Of a stretch of 36,460 bases of DNA, positions 1 to 11,900 are shown one piece after another. Position 1 is the stretch's first letter; each line of letters opens with the position of its first letter. The notes below the pieces were generated by a model. It was not told the origin of the DNA, searched no databases, and worked only from the letters and a program-made list of their open reading frames with translations. This DNA comes from Tieghemiomyces parasiticus (lineage: Eukaryota; Kickxellomycota; Dimargaritomycetes; Dimargaritales; Dimargaritaceae). The stretch covers positions 1 to 36,460 of the forward strand of contig JANBPT010000426.1 in NCBI GenBank assembly GCA_027575765.1, read 5' to 3'. The position numbers were made by a program, and so were the translations under genes.

Positions 1-3000
1 AAATCCTCCGTCTCGAACGTGGGTTTCTTGGGCCGGAGCAGAGTGGTCGCCAACAGCAGCGACAGCTTTTCCTTGGCAATATCGCAGTCGGGGGCGGCCA
101 GAGCCACCTCCTTCATGAACGTAATGACAAACACAAACACGTTGAGATTGGCCCGGGGCAGCGAGTCAATCACCTGGAACACTGCCGTGTTTTCAATCGT
201 GTCGTTACCCAACGTGGTCGTCGACGTGGTGGCCAGAGAGCCACCACCACCCCCGCCACTGCCGCTACCGCCACTGGCCCGGCCGAGACCAGGACTGACG
301 ACCGCCAGTCCGGTCGTGGCTACCGATGCGCCCATGGCCGCACCCCCACCGAAGTCAGCCGGGTCGCCGCCTGTCAGACCCAACGGCTGGCCGTGGGCCG
401 AGGAAGAGATACTCCCGCGGCGTTCAGATTCGGCCGTGATGCGATAGCCAGCCTCGACGCACCGGTCGAAATAGTCAAAGGGTACGACGGGTTCCGGCAG
501 GTACTTGAGCAGGCGGATGAGGGCGTCGGCCACCGAGTACACCCCAATGTAGCGGTCTTCAACCTCGTCCTCGTCCTCATCATCCTCGTCGTCGTCGTCG
601 TCGTCGTCATCGTCAGGGTAACGACGGGATGTGTCCGGGTCGTCGGTGAGGGTGAGGGTTGACACGGCGGCCGCTTCCGGGGATTCCTTGACCACGTCGG
701 ACACTGAGCCATACTCGCCCTGGTCGTCTTTGCTGGAGGGTATGGCAGCTACCACCACCTCAGCATCCCCGGCCGACGCCCCGACGCCCATGACGGCCAT
801 CTCGAGACTACTTCTCCGCCCCGGCACCTTAGTGCTCTCTCCGCCCTCGGTCATGGGTAGCAACGTTGCCAAATCCCAGTCGGCACCAGTATCCAAGCAA
901 TTCCGGATATCATTGATAAGGGACTGCTTACCCTCAATGAAGAATAGGTTGGGCACGCCGAGCCCGTAGCTGTAGATGAAATCAATGAGCCGCCAGATTT
1001 CCTTGGGCACGCTGAACTGGGATTCCTCGCCGAGAGCCTGGATCTCCTCTAATGTCATGTGACGGATGGGTTTGGGCAGTCGCGCCAAGACGTCCAGGCC
1101 CGTGCCGAAACACGTCGGGAGATAGTTGCCCTGCACACTGATAAAGTAGTCTTTGCCGTTTTCGAGGTGCAGGATCAAAATGTCGCGGAGTTCCTCCTGG
1201 CTCGTGTTCAGCGTTGGTGCGCTGGCGTTGGTGACCACGATCGTGAAGTAGATGGTGATTTGGCAACCTGTCCACAGCGTTCGTTTGTGGTTGTTTTTTT
1301 TGGGGGGAGGGGGTATTGAGAGTAAAGCCAGGTTAGAATATATATATAACTAAACAAAAACAGTATCGTAAAAAGTAATGGGGGGGGGCAACGGCGCCTC
1401 GCTCGATGACCTAATGTCAACTAGAGTGTGAGGAAACTTCCCCCTCCATCTATCCACCATTCAATTAGATAGAGATGAGCCATACTTACCAGGAAGAACG
1501 GTGCCGGTGGCTGGGTTCACTGCCAACCACGGGCGGCAAAACTCGGTGTCGTCCAACTTGGGTATGAACCTAAATTGCACGGGGACCCGCCCGGTATTCT
1601 GCAGGGTCACGGTACGGGTGACGGATTTCTCGTACTCGACGGGTCCGAAATCGAGCTGGGTATCAGACAGTTTGGCGGTCGGTTTGCACTCATTTTCAAA
1701 CTTGTCGAGTTCACGGAGGAGCTGGGAGTGGATAACGGCCTGTTCAGCGCGGCGGATGGCGCGGGTGCGGATACGGAAGAGGCTGCTGACGGGTTTATGA
1801 TCACTGATGAGTAGCGCCGGGTGACTTTGGTAGGTCAGTTGGGCCACGTAGTCAGTGCCGTAGGGTGACCACCACAGGACCCGGTCGCACCAGGCCGGTA
1901 CCCGTTTGGGGTCGTACCGGTGATGACTACCAATCTCGAAGCGGTAGGTCGGCGGGAAGCGGATTCCTCGCTCGCGAAACCCGGTAAAGGCCTTGCGGTT
2001 CATTTTTTGAATGTTCAGCTGATCAAAATCTTGGAGATACTTGTACTCCTTGCCCTCCAATAGGGTTAGGATCTTGGCCCCTGAGAGCGGGATGCGGTAG
2101 TTGAGGTCACCCATCCAAATCACGTAGTCGTGGTCAAACAATGCGTGCGGTTGGGCGCCTAGTGTCACGGAAGTGGCCCGGCGCCGAGCGAGGTCGGCTA
2201 CCGTCAGTGCGGCTGTCGAGGTAGGGTTAGGAGGCGCCACTGGGGCCGTGGCAGTCACCGGGGCGGCAGAGTCAACGGCCGAGGTATCCGGGTCAATCTC
2301 AGGTAGGCCAGTGGGGATAGTAGGGTCCGATACCGCTGAATCAGGGACCGCTTCCGACCCACCTGGAATCTCGAGCGGAGAGAGTCCCGCCGGTAGGACG
2401 GGCGGAAGGACCGGGGGTAACGGTTCGTTGGTGGATTCCATATTCACGGCATCGGCCCGGGCGGTGAAGGTCAGGCGACGGCAAATCTCGTGGAAGTCCT
2501 GATTGCGGCGCTCGACTTGATTCATGTTGGCAGCCAGGTGGCAATTGACCACGCAGATGGGCGAGTCCCGGTAGTCGAACCGCACGGCCACCGCTCCTTT
2601 GTTGCCAATCATGCCCATGATGCCACATCCGGCCGAATCAACCACCAGGTCACGGACGTGCTCGGCCACATCCCGGCGCACGTAAACGACGATGAGCATG
2701 CCAATGAGCTGCTTGGAAGTGGCCTGGGTATCCGAGGAAGAGGTTTTAGGGAATGGTGGGTATGTGCCAGGAAGGTTTAGGAGTGGTTGTCAATCGAAGA
2801 GGGAAACGAGTGTGTGCAGCCCCGTCGATCATACAATCAGATAGAGAGTCGGCATATTTCTACCAAGTTCGTGGGAGGGAGCGGGGCAGCTTACCTTACG
2901 ATACAGGGCAGCTTTAACGCCCAGGGCCTCCTCGATGGCCTTGCACCACGCCATCTCTTTACTGCCATCATACACCAAATACGCCTCGGCCCGCAGGTCG

Positions 3001-3314
3001 AGCTCCTGAAATCCGAGAATAAGCAGCTCGGGCTCGGTCGGAGTCCCAGGGGGGGCCGTCGACTCGCCAGCCGGCGGGGCGTCCTCCAGGATAGCCTGTA
3101 ACCATGGGTCGAGTGGCTGGGTTGGCAGCCGGCCATTGACGTTCCACGTGCCGGTGAACACGCGGATATCGTGGTAGTCGGTGAACTGAGCCTCGCGATC
3201 CTTCATTTCGCCCTGTATCCAGGCGTCCTTGACGGGCTTCGAGGTCAGGTTGTGTGCGAAGGTGTCGTAGTCCAGACCGGGGGCGTCAGCCCGGGGCTCG
3301 GCGGGGGCGTCCAT
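1..3314 (-). CDS. OCRL/INPP5B-type inositol polyphosphate 5-phosphatase, 3' end outside window
   Basis: Removes the 5-phosphate from phosphoinositides such as PI(4,5)P2 on endosomal and Golgi membranes (family knowledge). Exons on the minus strand are 3314-2895, 2723-1490 and 1267 to beyond base 1. The phases join cleanly (0, then 1) at GTAAG donors and CAG acceptors. Motifs seen: TGTWNVNG (54-61), FQELDL (102-107), NCHLAA (200-205), WMGDLNYRI (343-351), PAWCDRVLW (416-424) and SDHKPV (447-452), which form the catalytic core. An ASH domain follows (TQLDFGPVEY, then GKDYFISVQGNYLPTCFG across exon 3), then a RhoGAP-like domain with VPKEIWRLIDFI, LPEPVVPFDYFDRC and LPRANLNVFVFVITFMKEV. The GAP part shows no arginine finger, as in OCRL. 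A proline-rich insert of about 95 residues (about 236-330) splits the phosphatase, and acidic and glycine-rich inserts split the GAP part. The start at 3314 is the first ATG after a pyrimidine-rich leader. No PH domain is seen. The family call is secure; OCRL versus INPP5B is not resolved. Confidence 0.92.
564..615 (-). repeat. In-frame GAC/GAG codon repeat encoding an acidic tract
   Basis: A run of TCG/TCC/TCA triplets on the plus strand reads as an Asp/Glu tract (about nine Asp followed by mixed Glu/Asp) on the minus strand. It lies inside the RhoGAP-like part of the 5-phosphatase. It keeps frame and is likely length-variable. Confidence 0.8.
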
Positions 3315-5378
3315 GCCAGACGGATGATGAGTGCTAAGTATAAGAATGAATGCGGGGAGGCGGGGTTAGGAGGTGAATGGGGGAGGTGGGGGTGGTCCGG
3401 GGTAGTTGTAGGTCGGCCTGGGAGGGAAAACTAGTCCACGCGGATGTGGGAATGCAAGCGAAGGGGGTGGGCGGGGTTGCGGTACACACTGCCCACGTCC
3501 TTCCATACAGGAGGAGGAAGTAAGGCTGGACTGTGTCTAGCAGCGGAGGTGCACCGAAGTTCTACTATTATTTTCCAACGAGTTTGCGCCATGCGATGAT
3601 GGATATCACGCCACCAGTGTGTAGTATTGGCGGCGCGTATCCCGTGAATTTGCGTTTCGATGGAAGCAAATTTTGTGTTTAGCGAGCCGAGCCGTTTGCG
3701 TGTGCGTTTGCATCAATGAACCTACGGCAAAGTGAGAGAGGTTAGCAGAATGGCCAAAGGTCGAGCCTATCAGTACGTTGTCTCACAGCAGGCAGCAGTT
3801 ATTCATTCCATTTCTGAGATGGGGCTTCTCCGCCCAGCCATCAATGGCTTTGACCTAGGCTGATGTAGCATCAGTGAATACCTTGGCACTGCCGGTGCAG
3901 CTCGAAGATCTGGCGTCAGCGACATCAACAGCAACAGATGCAACGCAGGATCCACCAGTTCTGACGCACAATGCGACGACGCATACTGGCTGGTTACAGC
4001 CCGGCACAAACGTGTCACCCAAAACGCACAGTTGGCGAGTGGGTAGCCCAAAATTCTAATCTCAGCAGGCGCAAAAAAATAAACCTGTTGCTATGCGAAC
4101 ATCTCTGCAAAATACAACAGTTATCAAGAGGAAAAAAATAATAAATTCGGCTTGAAGTTGTGTGATCCGCCTATCGCCCCAGTGGCCAGCTTCTGCAGGC
4201 AGGACTACGCAGAACACTAGAAACAGTAGGGAGGATAGCGAGGGGAGGGGCTGCAGGTTGTATACAGAAGCCGAGGGCGCGGCTACTGCGCTGGCCAGTG
4301 TGGCAGGACAAGCCTGAAGTAGGCCGCCTTCCACCTGACCAGCGGACGTTATCAGTTGATTAGGGTCGTTCTAGCTGGAACGGGCGGTACAGAGAGTTAC
4401 TCGCGTGAATCTGGTCGTCTGATCGAAACTTTTCACAATACCGATTGGTCCCGGTTGTCTCTGACTACCAGAGGGGCGGTTCATCCTGTTTGTCCCCAAC
4501 CGCTACACCAAGCCGCTCTCGACACAAGTGCCTCCTGGTCTGGAACCAGCACATCCGCCCGGTCATTCCGCCACTGAGGCTACCGGACCGTGAGGGTCCC
4601 CGGCGGGATGGTACCAATCACGTCGTGGCGGCCTATCGAACGTACACGTTGTTGTCGGGCCGCCACTTACCGCAATCGCCGGGGCTGGGGGAGAGTACCG
4701 TGCAATCAAGCCGGAAGGCTGGCTTGAGCAAAAGCTGGGGCCCAGAACAAAGTGGTATAGGGGTAGAGTGGACGTGGTCCTCCGCTTGCTGTGTGTGACT
4801 CGTTGTGCCTCCGCGGAAAACACGCCGCCAGGGGGGGGGGCTCACAATCCAGGGTGCAGATGGCGCGATCTTGCTGCTGTGACAGACCCAGTTAGGGTCA
4901 CCTGCGGTGGCGATGGTGACTGCGCGCCGCCTTACCCCTCAGTATCACCCCCGCATTGCCCCGAGACCCGCCGAGCCGCATGCGCCCAATCAAAGCCACC
5001 CCGGTGCCAATGTCTCCATAGCGGCATGTCTATTTAAACCCCGTGGTTGGCCAGACAGCAGCTATCCCAACCAACCACCGGCAGCTGATATAACCAGCAC
5101 GCCACGCTCTCGGCACCTTAGTTTACAAATACCCCCGTCTGTTTCTCACGCTAACCAGCTACCCCCTTTTTTTCCTTGCCGCTATTCCAGTTCTCAACCC
5201 AACCCCAATATATCCGAGAACCCCTTCCTGTTTCGCCTACGTTACCCTTGCTCTGCTTCCGGTCAACTTGCCTGTACATCTTAACCAACCCTCATTGCCT
5301 TAGAAACCCTACTTGCACGCCCCAATTAACCCCCTTCGTTACGTGTCCACGCTCACTTCCTCAGCCGCCACCACCGCC
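3315..5378. other. Divergent intergenic region between 5-phosphatase and CBS genes
   Basis: About 2.06 kb separates two genes transcribed away from each other. The part next to 3315 is purine-rich on the plus strand, so it forms a pyrimidine-rich leader for the minus-strand gene. The part from about 5040 to 5378 is C/T-rich and looks like the CBS 5' leader. A run of ten G lies at 4831-4840. Open frames here have no domain, good start context or splice support. I see no RNA gene. Confidence 0.6.
4986..5038 (+). promoter_or_regulatory. Candidate CBS core promoter (CCAAT and TATTTAAA)
   Basis: A CCAAT box lies at 4986-4990 and a TATA-like TATTTAAA at 5031-5038, about 340 bases before the proposed CBS start codon. 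The sequence after it becomes pyrimidine-rich, as expected of a transcribed fungal leader. The transcription start is inferred, not shown. Confidence 0.4.
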
Positions 5379-8176
5379 ATGACAACCCAACAGCCTTGCG
5401 AATGCCATGGTCCCGTCGGGGATGCCTCCACCGGCCGCACCATCCCTCATTTCCATCAGTCTAGGTAGGTGGAACTGCAGCGCCAGTGAAGGCCCGTTCG
5501 CTCTGTAGGCACCAAGTGCCTTGGATGCCACGGGTTGCCACCCCCCGTCACGAAGGTCGGCGATTCCACGAGCGCACGCTACTCGTTGCCTTCAACCGGC
5601 AATCAAACGATTATGCACGCCCAGGGCGACTGTTTGCATATGAGCACCTATGATGTATATATATATGTGTATCTATATCAAGTCTAATCCTCTACTTTGT
5701 ACCCTCCTGGATACCACCGCCACCACCGCCTTCCAATACTACCGCCCCGGACCCTTATCTGCTTCTCTGCCCTCTACTTTAGAGTCCCCAAACCCAAGAT
5801 TATGGACTCGATCCTCGACCAGGTGGGCGACACGCCTTTGATCCGCCTCAACAAGATCCCCGCCGAGGAGGGTCTGGAGTGCGAGGTTCTGGCTAAGGTG
5901 GAGTTTTTCAACCCAGGCGGCTCCGTCAAGGACCGTATTGCCAAGCGCATGTTCGAGGAGGCCGAGCGAAAGGGAATCATTAAGCCCGGTTACACTGTCA
6001 TCGAGCCCACCTCTGGTAACACCGGTAAGTACTGAGAAGCCCTGAGCCTCTCTCTTCCCTGATTGGCTACCCTGAACTCCTGCGTCGGTAACACCCAAGC
6101 ATGGCCCTGGTGTCAAGAACACACGACTTGGCCGAACGGAAGTTCTTTCCTGTGCCATTTGCTCATGTGCAAAAGGGCAAAGCGGACAGCGTATTTTGGA
6201 ACTTGACCGGAGGGAGGCCTTTTTTCACCTCAAATCCGAGGCCGAGGAGCTAGTCGCCATTCCGCACCTTATTACGCACCCGCTTTATGGGCTAGAGAAT
6301 GCCGTGGAGACCAGTAGTAAAGCTGTACTCCTCATGTTTCCTCGACGCCTCTAACCCTATTGCTTCGGTTTCTCACTCCTCGGTGTCTACTCGTACGTAT
6401 TGATTCTAGGTATCGGCCTGGCCCTCTGCGCCGCCGTCAAGGGCTATCGTGCTATTATCACGATGCCCGAGAAAATGAGCCAGGAGAAGGTAAGCGGCTT
6501 TCCCAGTTTGGTGTAGGGGGAATCCCCAACCCTGGCCAGTTTAGCCAGAAAACACAGACTAGCAGATGCAGTCCTTTTTTTGGACTTGATCAGCTGGTAA
6601 CCCTGACACCATCATCTCGATCCCCTCTACGCTACCACCACCCCTCCGGATCCCAGGTCGACGTACTTAAGGCCCTCGGCGCCGAGATCGTCCGGACGCC
6701 CACTGAGGCGGCCTACGACGCCCCCGAGTCCCACATCAGCGTGGCCAAGCGTCTCAACGAGCAAATCCCCAACTCGGTGATTCTCGACCAGTACGCCAAC
6801 CCTTACAACCCCGTCGCCCACTATGATACCACCGCCGAGGAGATCCTGGAAGCCTGTGACGGCCGCATTGATATGCTAGTGGCTGGCGCTGGTACCGGTG
6901 GTACCATTACCGGTATCGCCAAGAAAATCAAGGAGGTCTGCCCCAACTGCGTGGTAAGTAGATAAGCAATGGATGGTGTGGTTTAGCCAATGTAACTTCT
7001 CAAGGGGGTTTATCTTTATTTCCCAGGCGTATGTTGTGGGACCCTGACCCTGCCTACCCAGTCCTAACGCTGTTGCTTTATCTATCTGCGGTGTACAATG
7101 CCCCTACCCACCCCCCTTGACCGCCGCCTCCAGGTTATCGGAGTTGACCCCCACGGCTCCATCCTGGCCCAGCCCGAGAGTCTCAACACCGAGACCAGTT
7201 CCTACCAGGTGGAAGGTATTGGCTACGACTTCATCCCCGAGGCTCTCGACCGCTCTGTCATCGATGAGTGGTACAAGAGCAACGACAAAGAGTCGTTTGC
7301 CCTCGCCCGTCGCCTCATTAAGGAGGAGGGCATCCTATCTGGTAAGTTCCTGCTCGCACAGGTTTTCGAAGATCGTGCGTTGGCAAAGAGCCGTGCCCTC
7401 AGTGGTGCCGTGCGTCCGCCGTGTACTACGGAAGGGCGGATGCACCGCTATGACGTTCTTCGCCAGTCAAAGATGACAGCCTGATATCCCCTTCACCCTG
7501 TCTAATCTATCCCTTATTGTTCTTACATCTCTGCTTCTGATTAGGTGGCTCCTCCGGTACTGCCTTGGCCGGTGCGATCCATGCCGCCAAGCGGCTGGGC
7601 AAGGGCCAGCGCTGCGTCGTGATCCTGCCCGACTCGGTGCGCAACTACATGACCAAGTTTCTCAATGACGATTGGATGCGCAAGAATCATTTCCTGGACG
7701 ATCGGGCCAAGCAGGAGCGCGTCGAAGCAACCGCGCAGTGGGCCGGGGCCACCGTGGCCGACCTGCGCCTCCCACAAGCTGTGACGGTCCACTCTGATAC
7801 CCCTTGCCGACAGGCAGTATCGGTGATGCAGAGCAACAACTTTGACCAGCTCCCAGTTCTGGAGCCGCACACCGACCGTCTGGTGGGCCTGGTCACCCTG
7901 GGCAACGTGCTCTCTCGCGTCTCGCACGGCAAGGCCACCCTTGACTCCCCAGTCGACATGGCCATGTTCCACTTCAAGCCCAACCAGGGCCATTTTGTTG
8001 AGATCACCCCGGCTACCCCGCTCAGTCAGCTCTCGTCTTTCTTTGACCACCATAGCTCTGCTCTTGTCACCGCGCCCAAGACGGCCACCGGGGCCTCTGG
8101 CCAAGCCCAGAACATCCTGCACGTCGTGACCAAGATTGATCTGCTCAACTACCTGGCGAATCACCCCTCCCAGTAG
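5379..8176 (+). CDS. CBS: Cystathionine beta-synthase, six exons, with candidate haem-binding leader
   Basis: PLP enzyme that condenses serine and homocysteine to cystathionine in cytosolic transsulfuration. Exons are 5379-5464, 5783-6024, 6410-6489, 6657-6953, 7134-7341 and 7545-8176, giving 514 residues with all phases matching. The PLP lysine is K78 in GGSVKDR; the phosphate-binding SGNTG is 106-110; [10 protein letters not shown] and GGSSGT follow. Two CBS (Bateman) domains fill the C-terminal part ([12 protein letters not shown] to [10 protein letters not shown]). I chose exon 1 because it starts at a good ATG context (CCGCCATGA), ends in phase 2 at AG|GTAGGT, and joins exactly to A|GTCCCC, restoring VPKPKI before MDSILD as in animal CBS. 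The alternative start is ATG 5802, giving 479 residues. The leader has Cys7, Cys9, His24 and His26; animal CBS binds haem with one Cys and one His here. Enzyme identity is very secure, exon 1 likely. Confidence 0.93.
5465..5782 (+). other. CBS: CBS intron 1 (inferred)
   Basis: The inferred 318-base intron runs from GTAGGT to CTTTAG. It contains a short TA repeat at 5656-5666 and a pyrimidine-rich stretch before the acceptor. No coding content is seen. Confidence 0.65.
6025..6409 (+). other. CBS: CBS intron 2
   Basis: The 385-base intron splits the glycine codon of SGNTG|IGLALC (donor GTAAGT, acceptor TTCTAG). It is the longest intron in the window. No coding content is seen. Confidence 0.85.
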
Positions 8177-8985
8177 ATAGGAAACGTCTCCTCCCGACGT
8201 GGTTTTAAACGTACTCGCTTTTTTAAAAAATAAAAAGTACATGGTTATTTCTATTATATGTCCTTTTAAAAGAGCGCTGCGTCTTTGGAGTGCTGACGAG
8301 CCTGTCAAATCTCTGACAAGCCAAGTAATAAAGTAGCGGTGCGATAGTCAGGTTTTAGTTCGTCGATTGGGATTGGGCCACCGACCAAGTACAAATACCT
8401 AAAAGAGGGGAGGGAGATGCAGCTGATTCGACAGATAGTGGCGGAACTAATAGAGCTACCCTAAAAAAGCCGTAAATTATCGAGGCACTGGGATGTTCGC
8501 ATAACAGGTATCAGAGAATGAGCACCCCAACTCCAGCAGGTAATAAAATCGGTTGGAGTAATGCTATCTCGGGAGCTGAAAGTGTACCTGAGCTAGTTTC
8601 CCAAGCCCATGGACCGTGGTATCGCTGCTGGCAACCAGTCGCAAGTAAAGGCTACTCGTCCGCGTCAGCGCTTGCTAATACTATCAATGCCCATCCGGTT
8701 ATGGGAGTTCATCCCCCCCCCCCCTACGTTTAGAACATCTGGTTATTTCACTCCTCGAGACCTAGGCTCCGTGACCCATACTCGGGAGACCCTTCATCCC
8801 TGGCACATCAAATCTACCTCCCTCTACTGCATTTGCAAGGGCTCAGTCCCCCCCCATTTCACCATCGTTCCCCCCAGTAGTGTCCCGCCCTTGCCTTGCT
8901 CGTCACCCGGAATTTGCCTCTCTGTAGCGACCTCTGTAATATCCGTTCCTTCGAACCTCCCCCATCAGCCCATTGATTGCCGCCC
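8177..8985. other. Intergenic region, CBS to beta-adaptin
   Basis: About 0.8 kb holds the CBS 3' end and the beta-adaptin promoter and leader. A run of twelve C lies at 8713-8724, and 8850-8985 is C/T-rich leader-like sequence. No further gene is seen. Confidence 0.6.
8229..8234 (+). terminator. Poly(A) signal AATAAA after CBS
   Basis: AATAAA lies 53 bases after the CBS stop codon in an A/T-rich stretch, which fits a eukaryotic polyadenylation signal. Confidence 0.5.
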
Positions 8986-11900
8986 ATGTCAGACGCCAAG
9001 TACTTTCAGCGCGGTAAGTATACTTTGGCTCAGGACCTTATAACTACGAACTTTCCTGAGCCTGTCTGGTCCGGCCAGGGTTGCTCGGGTGCTCACAGGG
9101 GGAGGGGCTCTGCCTTCCAGACAAAATGGGAAATACCAAACTAGCCAAGTCGTGCTTTACAGGCTTACTCATACACGCCTTCGTTTCCCCTTTGCCGCCA
9201 TATAATCCACTTGGCAGGCAAGCTCCAGGAGCTGCGGCTCGAGTTGCTCTCGGAGAAGCGCGACGTCAAGTACACCAAAAAGAAGATCACGCTCAAGAAG
9301 ATTGTAGCCAATATGACCATGGGCAGCGACATGGCGCCGCTGAGCGCCGAGGTGATACCTTGCATGGCCATCCCTAACCTTGAGGTCAAGAAGATGGTAT
9401 ACCTCTTCGTCGTCAACTACGGCCGTAATCGCGCCGAGATCGCCAACCTGGCTCTGCAACACATGTTGGAGGTGAGCTGAGTGGCATATCGAGCCAAGAA
9501 TAATCTCCACCTTTTCGTTAGCATTGCCGCCGGCCACCGTCACGCAGGGAACTCTCGCATCTCTAGGATTAACCATATCACTCCCTTCTCCTACTACCTG
9601 TACCTCCAACCCTAGGACGCTAACGACCACAACCCCCTCATCCGGGCACAAGCCATCCGGACCATGAGCTACCTCTACATCGACCGGGTCATCGATGCCC
9701 TGTGTGACCCTCTTCGACACTCTCTGCGGGATGCCGACCCGTATGTGCGCAAGACTGCAGCGCTCTGTGTGGTCAAGCTGTGTATGTACGACCGGACGCT
9801 GGTGGAAGAGGAGCAGTTTCTCGACATGCTCAAGGCCCTGCTCTCGGATGCCAATCCGGCGGTGGTGGCCAACGCGGTGGCCGCCCTCACCGAGATCTCC
9901 GAATGCCTACCTAATCTCAAACTGCGGTTGAATCTCAAGATCGCTAGCAAGCTGATCCAGGCCCTCAACCAGTGCTCGGAGTGGGGCCAGGTGTATATTT
10001 TGGAAGCCCTCATGTTCGTGGTCCCCCAGGAGGAGGGTGACGCCGAGATGGTGGCTGAGCGCATCATCCCACGCCTGCAGCACGCCAACGGCGCTGTGGT
10101 GCTCGCCGCCGTCAAACTGATCGTGTATCTACTCAATTACATGACTAACCGGGAGTTCGCCGACGGGATCTGCCAGAAGCTGACCCCGCCACTCGTCACG
10201 CTGCTCAACGCTCGGCCGGAGGTGCAGTATGTCACACTACGTAACATTCTGCTTATCCTACAGCGGCGGCCGGAGCTCCTTAAGAACCAGCTCAAGGCCT
10301 TCTTTTGCAAGTACGACGATCCCATCTATGTCAAGCTATCCAAGCTGGAGATCCTAATCCGGCTCACCACGCCGCGCAACTACGCCTTTGTGCTGCCAGA
10401 GCTGCAGGAGTATGCGGCGGAGGTGGATGTGGATTTCGTGCGCAAGGCCGTGCGGTCCATCGGCCGCCTGGCTATCAAGATCGAAGTGGCGGCCGAGCGC
10501 TGTATCGAGGTTCTCTTGGAATTGATCCATACTAAAGTTAACTACGTGGTGCAGGAGGCGGTGGTGGTGATCAAGGATATCTTCCGCAAGTACCCAAACC
10601 GCTACGAAAGTATCATCGGGGTTCTGTGTGAGAACCTGGACAGCCTCGACGACTCAGAAGCCAAGGCGGCCATGATCTGGATCGTGGGCCAGTACGCCGA
10701 CCGCATCGAAAACGCCGACGAGGTCCTCGAGAGCTTCTTGGACTCCTTCCTAGAGGAGTCTACTGAAGTTCAACTGGCACTCCTTACCGCCACCGTCAAA
10801 CTGTTTATCATGCGTCCCACCCTTGGCCAGGAGCTGGTCCCCAAGGTTCTCAAATGGGCTACCGAGGAGGTCGACAACCCGGACCTGCGCGACCGCGGCT
10901 ACATTTACTGGCGCTTGCTGTCCACCGACCCGGCCGCCGCGAAGGAGGTTATTTTATCCACTAAACCCGACATCTCGGCCGAAGCCGAGAACCTTGATCC
11001 GCTGCTCCTTGAGGAGCTACTCATGAACATCTCCAGCCTGGCCGCCGTCTACCACAAACCCCCGGCGTCATTCGTACCTGGGGCCAAGCGCCGCTTGCTG
11101 CCGGCCTCCAAGGTCCTGCAGATTGAGCGGCCCGCCGGAAGCTTGCCCCTGCCGAGCAGCGAGGACGGTGATGAGAATGTGACCGGTGGCGACAGTACGG
11201 ATCCGACGCACACAGGGGAGACGTCGGCCGACCAATTGCAAACTATGCTGCAGGCCCGCGACGACCTGGAAGCCATGGCTAATCCGTACGCCCTGGACAC
11301 CGCCGAGGCCCCGTCCGCGCGGATTCCGCCGACCCTGGCCATGAACTCGCAACTGATCGACCTGCTGGACCTAGACTTCAATGACGACGGGTCCGGAGCG
11401 GCCCATGGCGCCGGCAGCAGCGGAGGCCCGCGCGGGCCGGTCACGCCCTCGGGTCTGAGCGGCGCCCTAGGTGGGATGACCGGGTTCGCCACAAACTACG
11501 GAGACGGTCAAGCGACCGGCGACTATGCCCAACTCGAATCAGAATTTTTACAGGGGCCCGAGGCCGGTCGACCCCCTGCAAACGAGTCGGCCGCCGCCGT
11601 CCAGAATAATCCGTTCGCCACGTCGAATTTGTCGTCACCCACTGGGCCCGGTGGGTTTGACCACTCCCCGGCCCCTACGGCCCTTACCAAAGCCTTCACT
11701 AATACGTTCAACCCTGGAGAGGACGCCCAGGCCGCGCTCGACCGTCAGCTGGGCGCTCTACAACTGGCTCCCGCCGTCCAACAATCACCTTTCCAGCCAG
11801 CGCTACCTTCCCCCGCCCCGCCGCCAATGATGACAACCCCCGCTCCTGTCGACCTGTCCGGCGCCGGCGACGATGACACTTTCGTCCCGGGGAAACAAGT

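Noticed and set aside
4907..5284. Plus-strand open frame of 125 codons before CBS
   Set aside because: Pro/Ser-rich translation of a C-rich promoter and leader, overlapping the likely TATA element, no domain.
7541..8308. Long open frame antisense to the last CBS exon
   Set aside because: It mirrors the high-GC coding strand of CBS, shows no domain, and the sense frame has strong homology.
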